Counted from the stretch's first letter, positions 33,340-41,791 are shown. The stretch is DNA of 64,000 nucleotides from Bacillus cereus group sp. RP43 (GCF_040459645.1 NZ_JARVHQ010000001.1:1550001-1614000), one strand, 5' to 3'. The notes: a model not told the origin generated them from the letters alone. Numbers and translations are program-made.

Positions 33340-35265
33340 TTATTCAATCCCTTCAATTTTCTTTCTTAATTTTTCCATTAAAATAGGCACTAATTTTCTA
33401 GCTTCTTCAAAATCATATGTTTCCCATTCATCGATACTACGTTTTAATTTCTGCTTAAGATTAAAATTCATATAAACTGCTACGTAAGCATCATTTGTTT
33501 TGAGATTTTTAAAAATTACATTAGAAGAATTATTCGGTAGCTCAGTTCCTTTTGGTTCAGTACCTGTAGAAGTGAAAAGTTCTTCTGTCATATTCAGAAT
33601 ATGTTCTGTATGAGCTTCATGCAATTCTTCTCGAATGAGTTCTGCACGTAATTCTTGACGTTTAGCCGTAACGGATTTTTCCATTTCACGTAATTGGAAC
33701 TGTTTAAATGCTTCGATTTGTGGCTCAGGGATTCCTGCTTCACGCATCTGATTAGCTTGATTTTCTAAATCCGTGTGTCTTCTAGATATTTCTTTTTGTA
33801 TTGTATCTCTATATTTATATCCAATACCATCAGTTAAAAATTCTCTGTTTGTTGTAATAATATTTCCTTCGGACTTCACTTCACCGACATCATCATCACG
33901 TTCATAGAAAGACCTTTCTATTTCTTGTTGTATTAGTTGCCTACGGGCAGCCTTCTCTTTTTCACCAGTATAGTACATCCAGAGCTCTTCTAAACCTAAT
34001 TCCTTATGATATACAATATGAGCCACATTATCAATAGAAGGAATGATTTCATCGCCAGGTATTCTTCTTAACGCACGTCCAATGAATTGGGCATAAGGGC
34101 CTAGAGTTCTAAAAGGGCGAAAAATCGCGGCAACGCTTATATTAGGATGATCGAATCCTTCACCTAACATATTAACATTAACAAGAACGTCTAATTCGCC
34201 TTTTTTATATTGAATAATTGCCTTTTCAGATTCTTCAGGACGATCACTTGTAACATAATCTGCGCTATATCCAGACTCTTGATATAATTCCATGATTTGT
34301 TTAGCGTGATTTATACTACATGCAACGGCGATAATTTGATGATGCGCTTTACCGTGTTGACGCTTTTCTAACAAACGTTGGATACTCATGTCTACAATTG
34401 TTTTACTACATTGTTTAGAGTATGCGACACTGCGTGTAACCCAATTTGTGTCCATGAGTTCTAAAGCTTCTTCTTTACTAACTTCTTTATCATCAACCAT
34501 AAAAACTAATTTCTCAGTTGTATAATCTTCTGACACAATGTTTTTGATATAACCATCTTTAATCGCGTCTGCCATCTCATATTCATAGACAACATGACCT
34601 TCTACTTCTTGATTATCAGATCTAAAAGGAGTACCAGTTACTTTAATAATTTTTGAAGCACTAAAATGTTCTAATGTATGTAACCAAGAATCTGCAGCTG
34701 AGTGATGAGCCTCATCAATAATAATCATGTCAAAGAAATCAGAGGATAACAAATTGACCAAGGATTTCCTTGAATTAGTGTTATATACTTTGTGAATATT
34801 TGCAATAATAATATCCGCTTCTTGAAGATACTTTAGTACTCGTTTTTTATCACCAGGTTTTTGAAATCCTGCATAACGATAGACTCTTGGTAAGTGCTCA
34901 TCATTTAAAATAACATTTTTATCGGACCAAAAATTGAAAGCAGTTCTAGTATCAAAAACATCTGAAATTCCTTCGCGAATTATTAGACTAGGTGTAATAA
35001 TTAAAACTTTACCATTACTTAATTTAAAAGGGGCAATCCCCATTAAACCAGTTTTACCAGTACCAGTAGGAAGTACTATCATTTTGTGCGTTGATGGATC
35101 TGTAGAGAATGATTCATATAATTCTTTGTAAGCATGCCTTTGTGGTGTTCTTAATGCTAAATTACCTTCAATAAATACTTCAGTTTGTTTAAAATAAGAA
35201 TCTGTCAATGTAAGTTCCCCCATAATTTTTTTGTATAATCTTTTACCTTTATTCAATTTTGACAC
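33340..35265 (-). CDS. SF2 DEAD/DEAH-box helicase
   Basis: 641 residues. Motif I is LPTGTGKTG (Lys71), motif II is DEAH at 184-187 in MIIIDEAHHS, motif III is VTGTPFRS. The second RecA domain ends with VNVNMLGEGFDHPNI and the motif VI region FIGRALRRIPG. The last ~180 residues are a helical extension. No nuclease domain is visible. The layout resembles Type III restriction/RAD25-like helicases. It sits in the lysogeny block beside the integrase, where superinfection-exclusion or defence cargo is common; a defence role is only inferred. Confidence 0.88.
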   Translation of the reverse strand: MSKLNKGKRLYKKIMGELTLTDSYFKQTEVFIEGNLALRTPQRHAYKELYESFSTDPSTHKMIVLPTGTGKTGLMGIAPFKLSNGKVLIITPSLIIREGISDVFDTRTAFNFWSDKNVILNDEHLPRVYRYAGFQKPGDKKRVLKYLQEADIIIANIHKVYNTNSRKSLVNLLSSDFFDMIIIDEAHHSAADSWLHTLEHFSASKIIKVTGTPFRSDNQEVEGHVVYEYEMADAIKDGYIKNIVSEDYTTEKLVFMVDDKEVSKEEALELMDTNWVTRSVAYSKQCSKTIVDMSIQRLLEKRQHGKAHHQIIAVACSINHAKQIMELYQESGYSADYVTSDRPEESEKAIIQYKKGELDVLVNVNMLGEGFDHPNISVAAIFRPFRTLGPYAQFIGRALRRIPGDEIIPSIDNVAHIVYHKELGLEELWMYYTGEKEKAARRQLIQQEIERSFYERDDDVGEVKSEGNIITTNREFLTDGIGYKYRDTIQKEISRRHTDLENQANQMREAGIPEPQIEAFKQFQLREMEKSVTAKRQELRAELIREELHEAHTEHILNMTEELFTSTGTEPKGTELPNNSSNVIFKNLKTNDAYVAVYMNFNLKQKLKRSIDEWETYDFEEARKLVPILMEKLRKKIEGIE

Positions 35266-35435
35266 CTGAAATTATATGTATATATAAATATTGTTAACGG
35301 CATAAAAGAAGGGGAATTTTATTTTAATTCCCAAGCTCTGATTTTTCCCGATATATCAATTACAGGAATAATTAGCCAACAACAATGTAAATAAAAACAC
35401 GCAATATAGCGTGCGTTTATTATTGGATATAATTG

Positions 35436-35834
35436 TTATTTTTGTAGATCTCCAGATTTGCGGTTTTTTTCCTTTTCTTTAATGAACTCCCAAAATCGTT
35501 TAAGTTCTTCTTGCTTTTCAAGAGAAGCATCTTGAATGTCTTTGAACCAAAGACCAAGTTTAGGATCATTCAATGCTTTTTCTAGGTTATTTTCATTATC
35601 GGATTTCTCATTAATGTTTGGACGTAATTCAACATTAGTATCACTAAGTAAATAATCAATTGATACATTAAAGAAATCTGCTATTTCTATTAAACGGGAT
35701 TTTCTAGGGAGTCTATCATTATGATTTTCATAATGAGTGATAGAAGAACGGGGGATATTCAATTTGGCCGCTAGTTCTTCTTGAGAAAGCCCTTTAGATT
35801 CTCTTAATTCTTTTAGCTTGGACGAAAAAGGCAC
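35436..35834 (-). CDS. CI-type XRE family repressor
   Basis: 132 residues. The N-terminal helix-turn-helix (about 8-60) reads LRESKGLSQEELAAKLNIPRSSITHYEN. An acidic linker and a C-terminal domain of about 60 residues follow. It is divergent from the Cro-like gene at 35986 across a 150-base region with repeated operators. It is the likely lysogeny repressor. Confidence 0.92.
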   Translation of the reverse strand: MPFSSKLKELRESKGLSQEELAAKLNIPRSSITHYENHNDRLPRKSRLIEIADFFNVSIDYLLSDTNVELRPNINEKSDNENNLEKALNDPKLGLWFKDIQDASLEKQEELKRFWEFIKEKEKNRKSGDLQK

Positions 35835-35874
35835 AAAATTCCCCTCCTTTGTAAATTATATTTTACCATCTAAT

Positions 35875-35968
35875 GTTCGTAAAAAAAACAGTTCGTAATT
35901 CGCACGTTTTATATTGACATGTTCGTTTTAAGCACGTATCATAGAAGTTAGATGTTCGAAAAACGCAC
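35875..35968. promoter_or_regulatory. Lysogeny switch operators
   Basis: Copies of a 15-bp partial palindrome GTTCG-N5/6-GCAC or CGAAC lie at 35891-35905, 35921-35935 and 35954-35968, with a weak half-site at 35875. A fourth, nearly perfect palindrome GTTCGAAAAACGAAC lies at 36172-36186 after the Cro-like gene. The 35921 copy sits between the -35 and -10 of the rightward promoter. These are the expected binding sites for the CI and Cro-like proteins. Confidence 0.85.
35914..35942 (+). promoter_or_regulatory. Rightward early promoter (PR-like)
   Basis: TTGACA (35914-35919), 17 bases, TATCAT (35937-35942). The spacer contains operator copy two, so repressor binding would block RNA polymerase directly. 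Confidence 0.85.
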
Positions 35969-35985
35969 ATTTGGTGGTGAAGAAA

Positions 35986-36168
35986 ATGAATGTGATTACA
36001 AAGTTAAGAAAAGAACAAGACATAACACAAGAAGACTTAGCCTTGAAGGTTGGAATTACTCGTGCTTATTTATCGAATATAGAGAACGGAAAACACACTC
36101 CTTCTTTAGATGTCGCTTTTAAAATTGCAGGAACATTGGGAAGCACAATAGAAAAAATTTTTAAATAG
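35986..36168 (+). CDS. Cro-like XRE family regulator
   Basis: 60 residues, almost entirely a helix-turn-helix domain: KLRKEQDITQEDLALKVGITRAYLSNIENG. ATG 35986 follows TGGTGG by 8 bases; a GTG at 35971 is in frame but lies inside the third operator zone. First gene of the rightward early operon. Confidence 0.88.
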   Translation: MNVITKLRKEQDITQEDLALKVGITRAYLSNIENGKHTPSLDVAFKIAGTLGSTIEKIFK

Positions 36169-36171
36169 AAT

Positions 36172-36186
36172 GTTCGAAAAACGAAC
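36172..36186. promoter_or_regulatory. Fourth operator copy, perfect palindrome
   Basis: GTTCGAAAAACGAAC between the Cro-like gene stop and the next ribosome site. It is the most symmetric of the operators and could bind repressor as a roadblock or assist cooperative binding. Confidence 0.75.
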
Positions 36187-36203
36187 TATAGGGAGGTGAA
36201 AAA

Positions 36204-36452
36204 ATGCCATCAACTAACATGGCAGTACCAACAGATTCGTCGCATAAACATATAAAAAGCACTTCAAGAGGTGACAACATGAGCCAACAAGAAGAATATG
36301 CGGCGACTTATGAATTTGGAAAAACGAAAGTCCATGTTGTGGCTCCTGAGCCAAAATCGCAAAAGGATATTGATAAACTCCTTCAAGCATATTACAAGGC
36401 TGGTTGGGCCATCATCAAAGAAATGCAAGTGAAAGAAAACATTGAGGAATAG
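36204..36452 (+). CDS. Small phage protein of unknown function
   Basis: 82 residues from ATG 36204, which follows GGGAGGTG. A second in-frame ATG at 36279, also after AGGTGAC, would give 57 residues beginning MSQQEEYAATYEF. The first 25 residues look unstructured, so the internal start may be the real or an additional one. No motif recognised. The C-terminal half (DKLLQAYYKAGWAIIKEM) is helical. Confidence 0.7.
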   Translation: MPSTNMAVPTDSSHKHIKSTSRGDNMSQQEEYAATYEFGKTKVHVVAPEPKSQKDIDKLLQAYYKAGWAIIKEMQVKENIEE

Positions 36453-36542
36453 TTCCTCTCTTTTTATATGAAAAATAGACAAGTTACATATGTACTAAAT
36501 TCATTGTAACCATTTGAAAACTAAATATGGAGGCGAACAGAT

Positions 36543-37130
36543 ATGGGAACAAGCATATACTGCAATTCAGCAATAGGGGAATTATTACAGAATGCTAGAG
36601 AATGTTGTGATAATGTTCAGCTGAAAACGAAGAAAGGGTTATCTAAGTACCTTGGTATTACACATGAAAGATTAACTCGTATTGAATCTGGACTTTCTAA
36701 ACCAGAATTTGAGCTTGCGATGGATTGGTGTCATGCAACAGGAGCAAAGTTGAATCAACAAGCGATTAAACATATTTATGGTGTTGGTTTACCGCCTACA
36801 GATCCACGTTTAACTCAAGATGTGAACTTACAACTGATGAACTACATTAAACAAGCTGAAGAGGGAATTTTAGCAGCGAAGGAAATCATGAACTTACAAG
36901 TTGCAACAAGGTCATGGAAGCTTGATGAAAAAAAGAAACATGAATACGCAGTTCATGCAAAAGAAATCTTCGATACAATCCAAGCTACTCAATGTGTAGT
37001 TCAAGCTCTTGAGCAAGTTCATTTTGGCATTATGGAACAAATACAAGGAAGTTGGTTGCGAAAGGCTATGGCGGAGAACGTTATTATTCAATCGGTGGAT
37101 AGCTTAATGACTTTAACAAAAGTTTTGTAA
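36543..37130 (+). CDS. Phage HTH-domain protein
   Basis: 195 residues. The N-terminal part (about 10-75) resembles an XRE helix-turn-helix (KGLSKYLGITHERLTRIESGLSKPE). The rest is long helices. GGAGGCGAAC precedes the ATG. It is probably an early regulator; the target is unknown. Confidence 0.75.
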   Translation: MGTSIYCNSAIGELLQNARECCDNVQLKTKKGLSKYLGITHERLTRIESGLSKPEFELAMDWCHATGAKLNQQAIKHIYGVGLPPTDPRLTQDVNLQLMNYIKQAEEGILAAKEIMNLQVATRSWKLDEKKKHEYAVHAKEIFDTIQATQCVVQALEQVHFGIMEQIQGSWLRKAMAENVIIQSVDSLMTLTKVL

Positions 37131-37144
37131 AGGAGGAAGTGTAA

Positions 37145-37366
37145 ATGACAGTAGATTACAAGAAACCAAGTTTAAGAGAATATAAGGAACTAATTCGCTA
37201 TGATGCAAAACTAACTGGTGAAATAAAAATAGCGAAAATACTAGGTGAGGATTCAAAGTCAGTTGAGTTAAAGCAAGAGAAGAAGTTAGTGGGGATTCGA
37301 ATCAAAATTATCGAAGCATCATTCATTTTAAAACATAAATGGGCAAAAGAAAAAGCTACCGCCTAG
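37145..37366 (+). CDS. Small basic phage protein, unknown function
   Basis: 73 residues, rich in Lys, with no recognised motif. AAAGGAGGAAG is 6-10 bases upstream, and it follows the HTH gene by 14 bases. Confidence 0.7.
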   Translation: MTVDYKKPSLREYKELIRYDAKLTGEIKIAKILGEDSKSVELKQEKKLVGIRIKIIEASFILKHKWAKEKATA

Positions 37367-37425
37367 ACAACAGTAGCTCTAACAAAAATATTGTAAAGCA
37401 ATTATAACATTTTATAAATCATTTG

Positions 37426-37523
37426 GACAAGCACTGTGCTTGTCGTTATGACCAGAAAGGGATTGTTCCTCCCATCATCCCCTTACAATACGTCTTTCTG
37501 GTTGTAACGATGCGTACAGCATC
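37426..37523 (+). ncRNA. Structured RNA element, copy A (novel candidate)
   Basis: Three helices: GACAAGC (37426-37432) / GCTTGTC (37438-37444); a long stem from GTTATGACCAGAAAG (37445-37459) with CTTTCTGGTTGTAAC (37494-37508), extended by ATTGT / ACAAT, around a C-rich loop TTCCTCCC (37466-37473); and GATGC / GCATC (37509-37523). The loop is a perfect 8-base complement of the Shine-Dalgarno GGGAGGAA at 37540-37547 of the next gene. A near-copy lies at 38047-38142 upstream of another small gene. Confidence 0.7.
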
Positions 37524-37554
37524 AGTCAAAACTGTATGAGGGAGGAAAGTGAAG

Positions 37555-37764
37555 ATGAAAAGGATTCAATTAACAGACGGACAACCAACAAGTGTTAGGA
37601 GAGAAGATCTCAAATCAGGAGCGGTCGAGTTATTGGAGATAATTAAGACGGCATGTTTGAATAGTAGTTTGAGTTATGTGGAAGTAAATAAAGCTCTTCA
37701 TGTGGTAGATGAAGAGCTTTATAAAAGAGTTATTAATAGTTCTTGTGAAAAATCATTAAATTAA
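37555..37764 (+). CDS. Small phage protein downstream of RNA element A
   Basis: 69 residues from ATG 37555, with GGGAGGAA 7 bases upstream; in-frame GTG 37549 is too close to that site. No motif recognised, predicted helical. The ribosome site is complementary to the loop of the preceding structured RNA, so its translation may be controlled. Confidence 0.7.
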   Translation: MKRIQLTDGQPTSVRREDLKSGAVELLEIIKTACLNSSLSYVEVNKALHVVDEELYKRVINSSCEKSLN

Positions 37765-37980
37765 ACTGAGGTTATCTTCTTCTAACTCTTTTTTGTACTT
37801 GTCGTATTGCTCTTGGTTAGCACCTACAACATAAGTGGTGTTGTAGTATGCTTGCTCGTTATAGATGTCGATTAGCTTTGTACCAACATGCAATAGCGTC
37901 CAACCTTGTTCTAAATAATCATTGGCACGTGAGTTAGCTATGTCGTCATCAAATTCTAAAGTAAATACAATGTCTTTCAT
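37756..37980 (-). CDS. Small phage protein of unknown function, minus strand
   Basis: 74 residues from ATG 37980, with GGGAGG 8 bases upstream. The sequence starts MKDIVFTLEFDDD and has a DYLEQGWTLLHVGTKL segment like other small phage proteins with an alpha-beta pattern. Convergent with the gene at 37555 (9-base overlap), and it lies between the two structured RNA copies. Being antisense to the early operon, it may be expressed in the lysogen. Confidence 0.7.
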   Translation of the reverse strand: MKDIVFTLEFDDDIANSRANDYLEQGWTLLHVGTKLIDIYNEQAYYNTTYVVGANQEQYDKYKKELEEDNLSLI

Positions 37981-38046
37981 ATGTAACACCTCCCTCTATG
38001 GGAGATTATACCAAAATAATAGATTTTTAGATATTTTTAGTAATTA

Positions 38047-38142
38047 GACAAGCGTTGTGCTTGTCGTTATGACCAGAAAGGGATTGTTCCTCCCAATACC
38101 TCTACAATGTTCCTTTCTGGTTGTAACGATGCGTACAGCATC
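38047..38142 (+). ncRNA. Structured RNA element, copy B
   Basis: Same three helices as copy A: GACAAGC (38047-38053) / GCTTGTC (38059-38065), a long stem 38066-38087 with 38104-38127 around TTCCTCCC, and GATGC (38128-38132) / GCATC (38138-38142). The helical arms are nearly identical, while differences from copy A concentrate in the first hairpin's loop (ACTGT versus GTTGT) and the distal part of the C-rich loop, as expected for a conserved structure. The next gene's ribosome site AAAGGAG (38154-38160) pairs only partly with the loop. Confidence 0.7.
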
Positions 38143-38169
38143 AACTCAAATAGAAAGGAGATGTAATTC

Positions 38170-38454
38170 ATGACACATAAATACGATCGTCTTCATGATC
38201 TAGTTCTCCCAGGAGACTTTTCATTTGCGAATAAACTTCATAACTGTATGGTTGCATGTATTCATAACATGTTTTATGCAAAATCAGCCGAAGAATCAAA
38301 TCATTGGGAAGAAGAACTGGAACGATGTATGAAAGAATTTAAAATGCTTCGTGATGCAAAAGAAGAACATGAGGCATCGATGAGTTATCGTGTAGTGATT
38401 AAAGATTTAAGAGCAAGAGGAGTTAACGCCTCATTAGTAACACGTAGAAAATAA
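38170..38454 (+). CDS. Small phage protein downstream of RNA element B
   Basis: 94 residues, helical and highly charged, with no recognised motif. ATG 38170 lies 9 bases after AAAGGAG. No similarity by eye to the product of the gene following copy A. Confidence 0.72.
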   Translation: MTHKYDRLHDLVLPGDFSFANKLHNCMVACIHNMFYAKSAEESNHWEEELERCMKEFKMLRDAKEEHEASMSYRVVIKDLRARGVNASLVTRRK

Positions 38455-38458
38455 AAAA

Positions 38459-38484
38459 TCTATCACTTGGCAGAGTGATAGATA
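38459..38484 (+). terminator. Hairpin after the 38170 gene
   Basis: TCTATCACT pairs with AGTGATAGA over a 6-base loop. No strong T run, so termination is uncertain. Confidence 0.5.
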
Positions 38485-38554
38485 AATGGTTTTGCAAAAG
38501 ATCTTAGGATTAATTATATCAAATTAGCATTCGTATAACAACGGAGCGTGTTGC

Positions 38555-38731
38555 ATGATTCTAGACAAAACCTTACATAGAGTGTTGCTGAATCATAAGG
38601 TATTTCAACAAGCGGTAACAGAGCAGCACTTAAATAACTTAGTAAAACAATATCTCAAAACAGGATACGAGAATTATCGCTTATTACGTGTAGAGGATGG
38701 ATTTGCGATATGTAAACGGGAGGATGAATAA
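38555..38731 (+). CDS. Small phage protein upstream of replisome organizer
   Basis: 58 residues from ATG 38555 (begins MILDKTLHRVLLNHKVF). ACGGAG lies about 8 bases upstream. The stop is one base before the next ATG, and the GGGAGG of the next gene lies inside it, so it is operon-linked and coupled. No motif recognised. Confidence 0.65.
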   Translation: MILDKTLHRVLLNHKVFQQAVTEQHLNNLVKQYLKTGYENYRLLRVEDGFAICKREDE

Positions 38732-38732
38732 T

Positions 38733-39683
38733 ATGGCAGTTTATAGACCAGTACATGTTTCATTTTGGCAGGATTCATTTGTTTTAGATCTTACACCGGA
38801 GGAAAAGTATTTCTACTTATATTTGATGACAAACAGTAAAACGTCTCAATCAGGAATCTATGAACTTCCACTTCGTATCATTGAAACGGATACAGGGTAC
38901 AACCGCGAAACTGTTATGAAGCTATTAGAACGTTTTGCAGAGTACGGGAAAATTAATTACAACCAAAAAACAAAAGAGTTGTTCTTAATCAACTGGTTGA
39001 AATTCAATCCGATTAAAAATGTGAACATTGAAAAGTGCGTTTTAAAAGAAATTCAATCTGTGAAGGACCAGGATTTTTTAGTTGATTTCTATGAAACTTG
39101 CTTGGAATTAGAAGTGCAACAAGAATTTAAGATTCCAAGAATTAAGGAGTATTTATCAGCGCGTTTGGAGGGGCTTATAAGGGGCTTCCAAGACCCTAGC
39201 AAGGAAGAAGAAAAAGAAAAAGAAGAAGAAAAAGAACAACAACAACAAGAACGCGCAGGCGCGGAAGAAGTTGTTGAGGTTAATCCAATTTCTTTTTACG
39301 AGCAGAACTTCGGATTCATTACACCTTTTATCGCAGATGGTATTCACGCTTGGATAGATGATTTAAATGCAGAGCTAGTTGTAAAAGCTATGGAGATTGC
39401 TTTAGAGAAAAACACGAGGAACATGTCTTACGTAAATACGATTTTACGAGATTGGCATCTTAAAGGTTTTAAAACGATAGCAGATGTGGAGATGGCTGAT
39501 AAAGCATTTCGTACTCAACGATTAGCAAAGGCGCAACAACCGACGCAAGCTCCTTATCAACAAAAAGGCTTATCAGAATCTACTAAGAACGTAATACAGA
39601 AGCAACAATCATGGGAACAAAACATTCCAACGGATGAAGAGCTTGCAGCACTTAATCAACAGAATGGGTGGATGGTTCAATGA
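38733..39683 (+). CDS. Phage replisome organizer, DnaD-like
   Basis: 316 residues. The N-terminal winged-helix region (PVHVSFWQDSFVLDLTPEEKYFYLYL) is typical of phage replication initiators. A low-complexity Glu/Lys/Gln linker (about 153-180) follows, then a DnaD-type helical domain (FYEQNFGFITPFIADGIHAW). GGGAGG lies 9 bases before ATG 38733. It likely binds the phage origin and loads the helicase encoded next; the ATGA overlap at 39680 couples them. Confidence 0.88.
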   Translation: MAVYRPVHVSFWQDSFVLDLTPEEKYFYLYLMTNSKTSQSGIYELPLRIIETDTGYNRETVMKLLERFAEYGKINYNQKTKELFLINWLKFNPIKNVNIEKCVLKEIQSVKDQDFLVDFYETCLELEVQQEFKIPRIKEYLSARLEGLIRGFQDPSKEEEKEKEEEKEQQQQERAGAEEVVEVNPISFYEQNFGFITPFIADGIHAWIDDLNAELVVKAMEIALEKNTRNMSYVNTILRDWHLKGFKTIADVEMADKAFRTQRLAKAQQPTQAPYQQKGLSESTKNVIQKQQSWEQNIPTDEELAALNQQNGWMVQ

Positions 39684-41002
39684 GTAACGATATGATTCGT
39701 AACGCAGAAGCTGAACAAAGTGTTTTAGGTAGCATTATCCAAGAAGGAGATTTAATTAAAGATTGCCAGCTAAAGGCAAAACAGTTTTCTTTACCAACAC
39801 ATCAAGTGATTTTTAAAGCGATGAGAGAGTTAGAGGATGCTGAGGTTCCAATAGATCTTGTCGCTCTCATGGGAAAATTCGATGAAAGCTTTATGAATCA
39901 AATTGGCGGAATTGAATTCTTTGTAAACTTGACAGAAGTTGTAACGACAACTAAAAACTTCTCGTATCACGAAGGTTTAGTGATTGAAGCTTGGAAGATG
40001 CGACATGCTCAAGAGGTTGCTGGTAATTTATATAATCGTCTTCAGCATGAAAGAGATATGAGTGCTATTAGTACATCGATTGACGAGTTAAGCACCATTG
40101 AAGAAACGGGTTATTCAGATGAATTTAATCTAAAGGAAACCCTAGTTGATCTGTATAAAAACATGCAAATTGATGTAGGAGATTTAACCGGTATACCAAC
40201 TGGTTATGACGACTTAAACAGAATGACAGCAGGACTACAAGAAGGCGATTTAATTATTGTCGGTGCCCGTCCTTCGATGGGGAAAACAGCATTTGTATTA
40301 AACATTGCTTTCCATGCAGCGAGTGCTCATACAGCAACAGGCGTCTTTTCGCTAGAGATGGGAGAAGAACAGTTGCTTAAGCGGATGATCTCAAGTACTG
40401 GAAATATAGATGCTACGAAATTAAAGAACCCTAAAAAGCTATGTAATTTAAAGGATTGGGAAAAGATTAGTCAGGCTATGGGCTTGATAAATGATTTACC
40501 ACTAGAAATATACGATAAAGCAAATGTAACGATGCAAGAGATTTACGCAAAGACTAGGAAACTAAAGCGCAAATACCCAGACAAAAAGGTGCTAGTCGCA
40601 ATTGATTACTTGCAGCTTATTGTAGGTGATTCAAAGCACAAAGGAAATCGCATGCAAGAGATTGGTGAGATTAGTCGTAAGCTAAAACTGATGGCAAGAG
40701 AGCTAAACGTATGTGTAGTCGCATTATCGCAATTAAGCCGTGCTGTTGAGAGTAGGCAAGATAAGAGACCATTACTATCAGACTTACGTGAGAATGGTCA
40801 AATTGAGCAAGATGCAGACTTGATCGCATTCTTATATCGTGAAGATTATTATGACCGTGAAACAGAAAATAAAAACATAACGGAAATTATTTTAGCGAAA
40901 CAGAGAAATGGTCCAGTTGGTGTTGTTGAACTAGCATTCGTTAAAGAGTTTAGTAAGTTTGTAAATTTAGAGCGGAAGTTCAATCACCAACAGGAGGCTT
41001 AA
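39680..41002 (+). CDS. DnaB-like replicative helicase
   Basis: 440 residues. The N-terminal DnaB domain (AEQSVLGSIIQEGDLI) and the RecA-type motor have Walker A GARPSMGKTAF near 200, Walker B VLVAIDYLQLI, and the C-terminal LSQLSRAVESRQDKRPLLSD and LRENGQIEQDADLIAFLYR motifs. Phage replicative helicase. ATG 39680 overlaps the preceding stop. Confidence 0.95.
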   Translation: MSNDMIRNAEAEQSVLGSIIQEGDLIKDCQLKAKQFSLPTHQVIFKAMRELEDAEVPIDLVALMGKFDESFMNQIGGIEFFVNLTEVVTTTKNFSYHEGLVIEAWKMRHAQEVAGNLYNRLQHERDMSAISTSIDELSTIEETGYSDEFNLKETLVDLYKNMQIDVGDLTGIPTGYDDLNRMTAGLQEGDLIIVGARPSMGKTAFVLNIAFHAASAHTATGVFSLEMGEEQLLKRMISSTGNIDATKLKNPKKLCNLKDWEKISQAMGLINDLPLEIYDKANVTMQEIYAKTRKLKRKYPDKKVLVAIDYLQLIVGDSKHKGNRMQEIGEISRKLKLMARELNVCVVALSQLSRAVESRQDKRPLLSDLRENGQIEQDADLIAFLYREDYYDRETENKNITEIILAKQRNGPVGVVELAFVKEFSKFVNLERKFNHQQEA

Positions 41003-41004
41003 TC

Positions 41005-41193
41005 ATGTTGTTACGTCAGGAAGTAGAACGTAGAAAACTAGCAATCATTCGTAAATTACTAGGATTAGGATTATCAGAAATTCATGGTCAAACATTAGAT
41101 CAACTAACGTTAACGCAGCTTGAAGGAATTTTAATAGCAAGTTTGCATGTATTGGAGGGGAAAAGCAATGCCAAAGCAGCTAACAATCTTTGA
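41005..41193 (+). CDS. Small protein, possibly FbpA-like
   Basis: 62 residues, basic and helical (LRQEVERRKLAIIRKLLGLG). The LIxxLxxxGxxxxxGxxLxxLTLxxLE pattern loosely resembles Fur-regulated basic proteins found in Bacillus phages; this is a weak match by eye. GGAGG lies 9 bases upstream. Confidence 0.6.
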   Translation: MLLRQEVERRKLAIIRKLLGLGLSEIHGQTLDQLTLTQLEGILIASLHVLEGKSNAKAANNL

Positions 41194-41530
41194 TGCTGAA
41201 CCAGTTGTGTCATTTGATCCTAAGAAGGCTCATGTTCATCGGTTAAATTCTAAACTACGTTTTGCTGACGTTGTTGTACAAATACCACGCCAAGCAAAGG
41301 CGATTGAAGAATTAAAACCAACGACAGCGCCAGATGATCGTTACGAATTATTTGAGGATTATACAATTGGGATTTGGCGTTATAAGCGAGTGGAGGATAA
41401 ACAGTTTGATTGGGAAGAAGCTGAAGAGATATGTAAGCGAGCAAGGGATAGCAAAGAGCCGATTCCAATACGGCTACATCTATCCTTGGAACAATCATTT
41501 GTTCCGGAGAATGTTGTGCAGTATTTATAA
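41168..41530 (+). CDS. Phage protein of unknown function
   Basis: 120 residues from ATG 41168, with GGAGGGG 10 bases upstream and a start overlapping the previous gene. It begins MPKQLTIFDAEPVVSFD, with no recognised domain. An in-frame extension to 41147 lacks a ribosome site. Confidence 0.65.
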   Translation: MPKQLTIFDAEPVVSFDPKKAHVHRLNSKLRFADVVVQIPRQAKAIEELKPTTAPDDRYELFEDYTIGIWRYKRVEDKQFDWEEAEEICKRARDSKEPIPIRLHLSLEQSFVPENVVQYL

Positions 41531-41599
41531 GCAAATAAAAAAGCCGAGAATACTCCCGACTACTTTCGACAAAGTAATTATATCATGGGAGTGGTGAAT

Positions 41600-41791
41600 G
41601 TGGCGATTAGTAAAGAAGATATTGCAGAAATGAGAGCGGAAATTTCTTTAGCTGAAAATATGGTTTATATCGTGAAAGATGGACAAGTTCGTCAAATAGA
41701 GCCGCCGATAAGTGGTCATGGTGAGCAGTCCTTGATATACAAGAATAAAAAAGTAATTCGTATTGAAAAACGAGAATCAGAGTTGATTTAG
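41600..41791 (+). CDS. DUF3954-like small phage protein
   Basis: 63 residues from GTG 41600, 7 bases after GGGAGTGG. The pattern ISKEDIAEMRAEISLAEN-VYIVKDGQVRQIEPPISGHGE matches what I recall of the DUF3954 family of Bacillus phages. ATG 41585 is in frame but overlaps the ribosome site. Confidence 0.65.
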   Translation: MAISKEDIAEMRAEISLAENMVYIVKDGQVRQIEPPISGHGEQSLIYKNKKVIRIEKRESELI

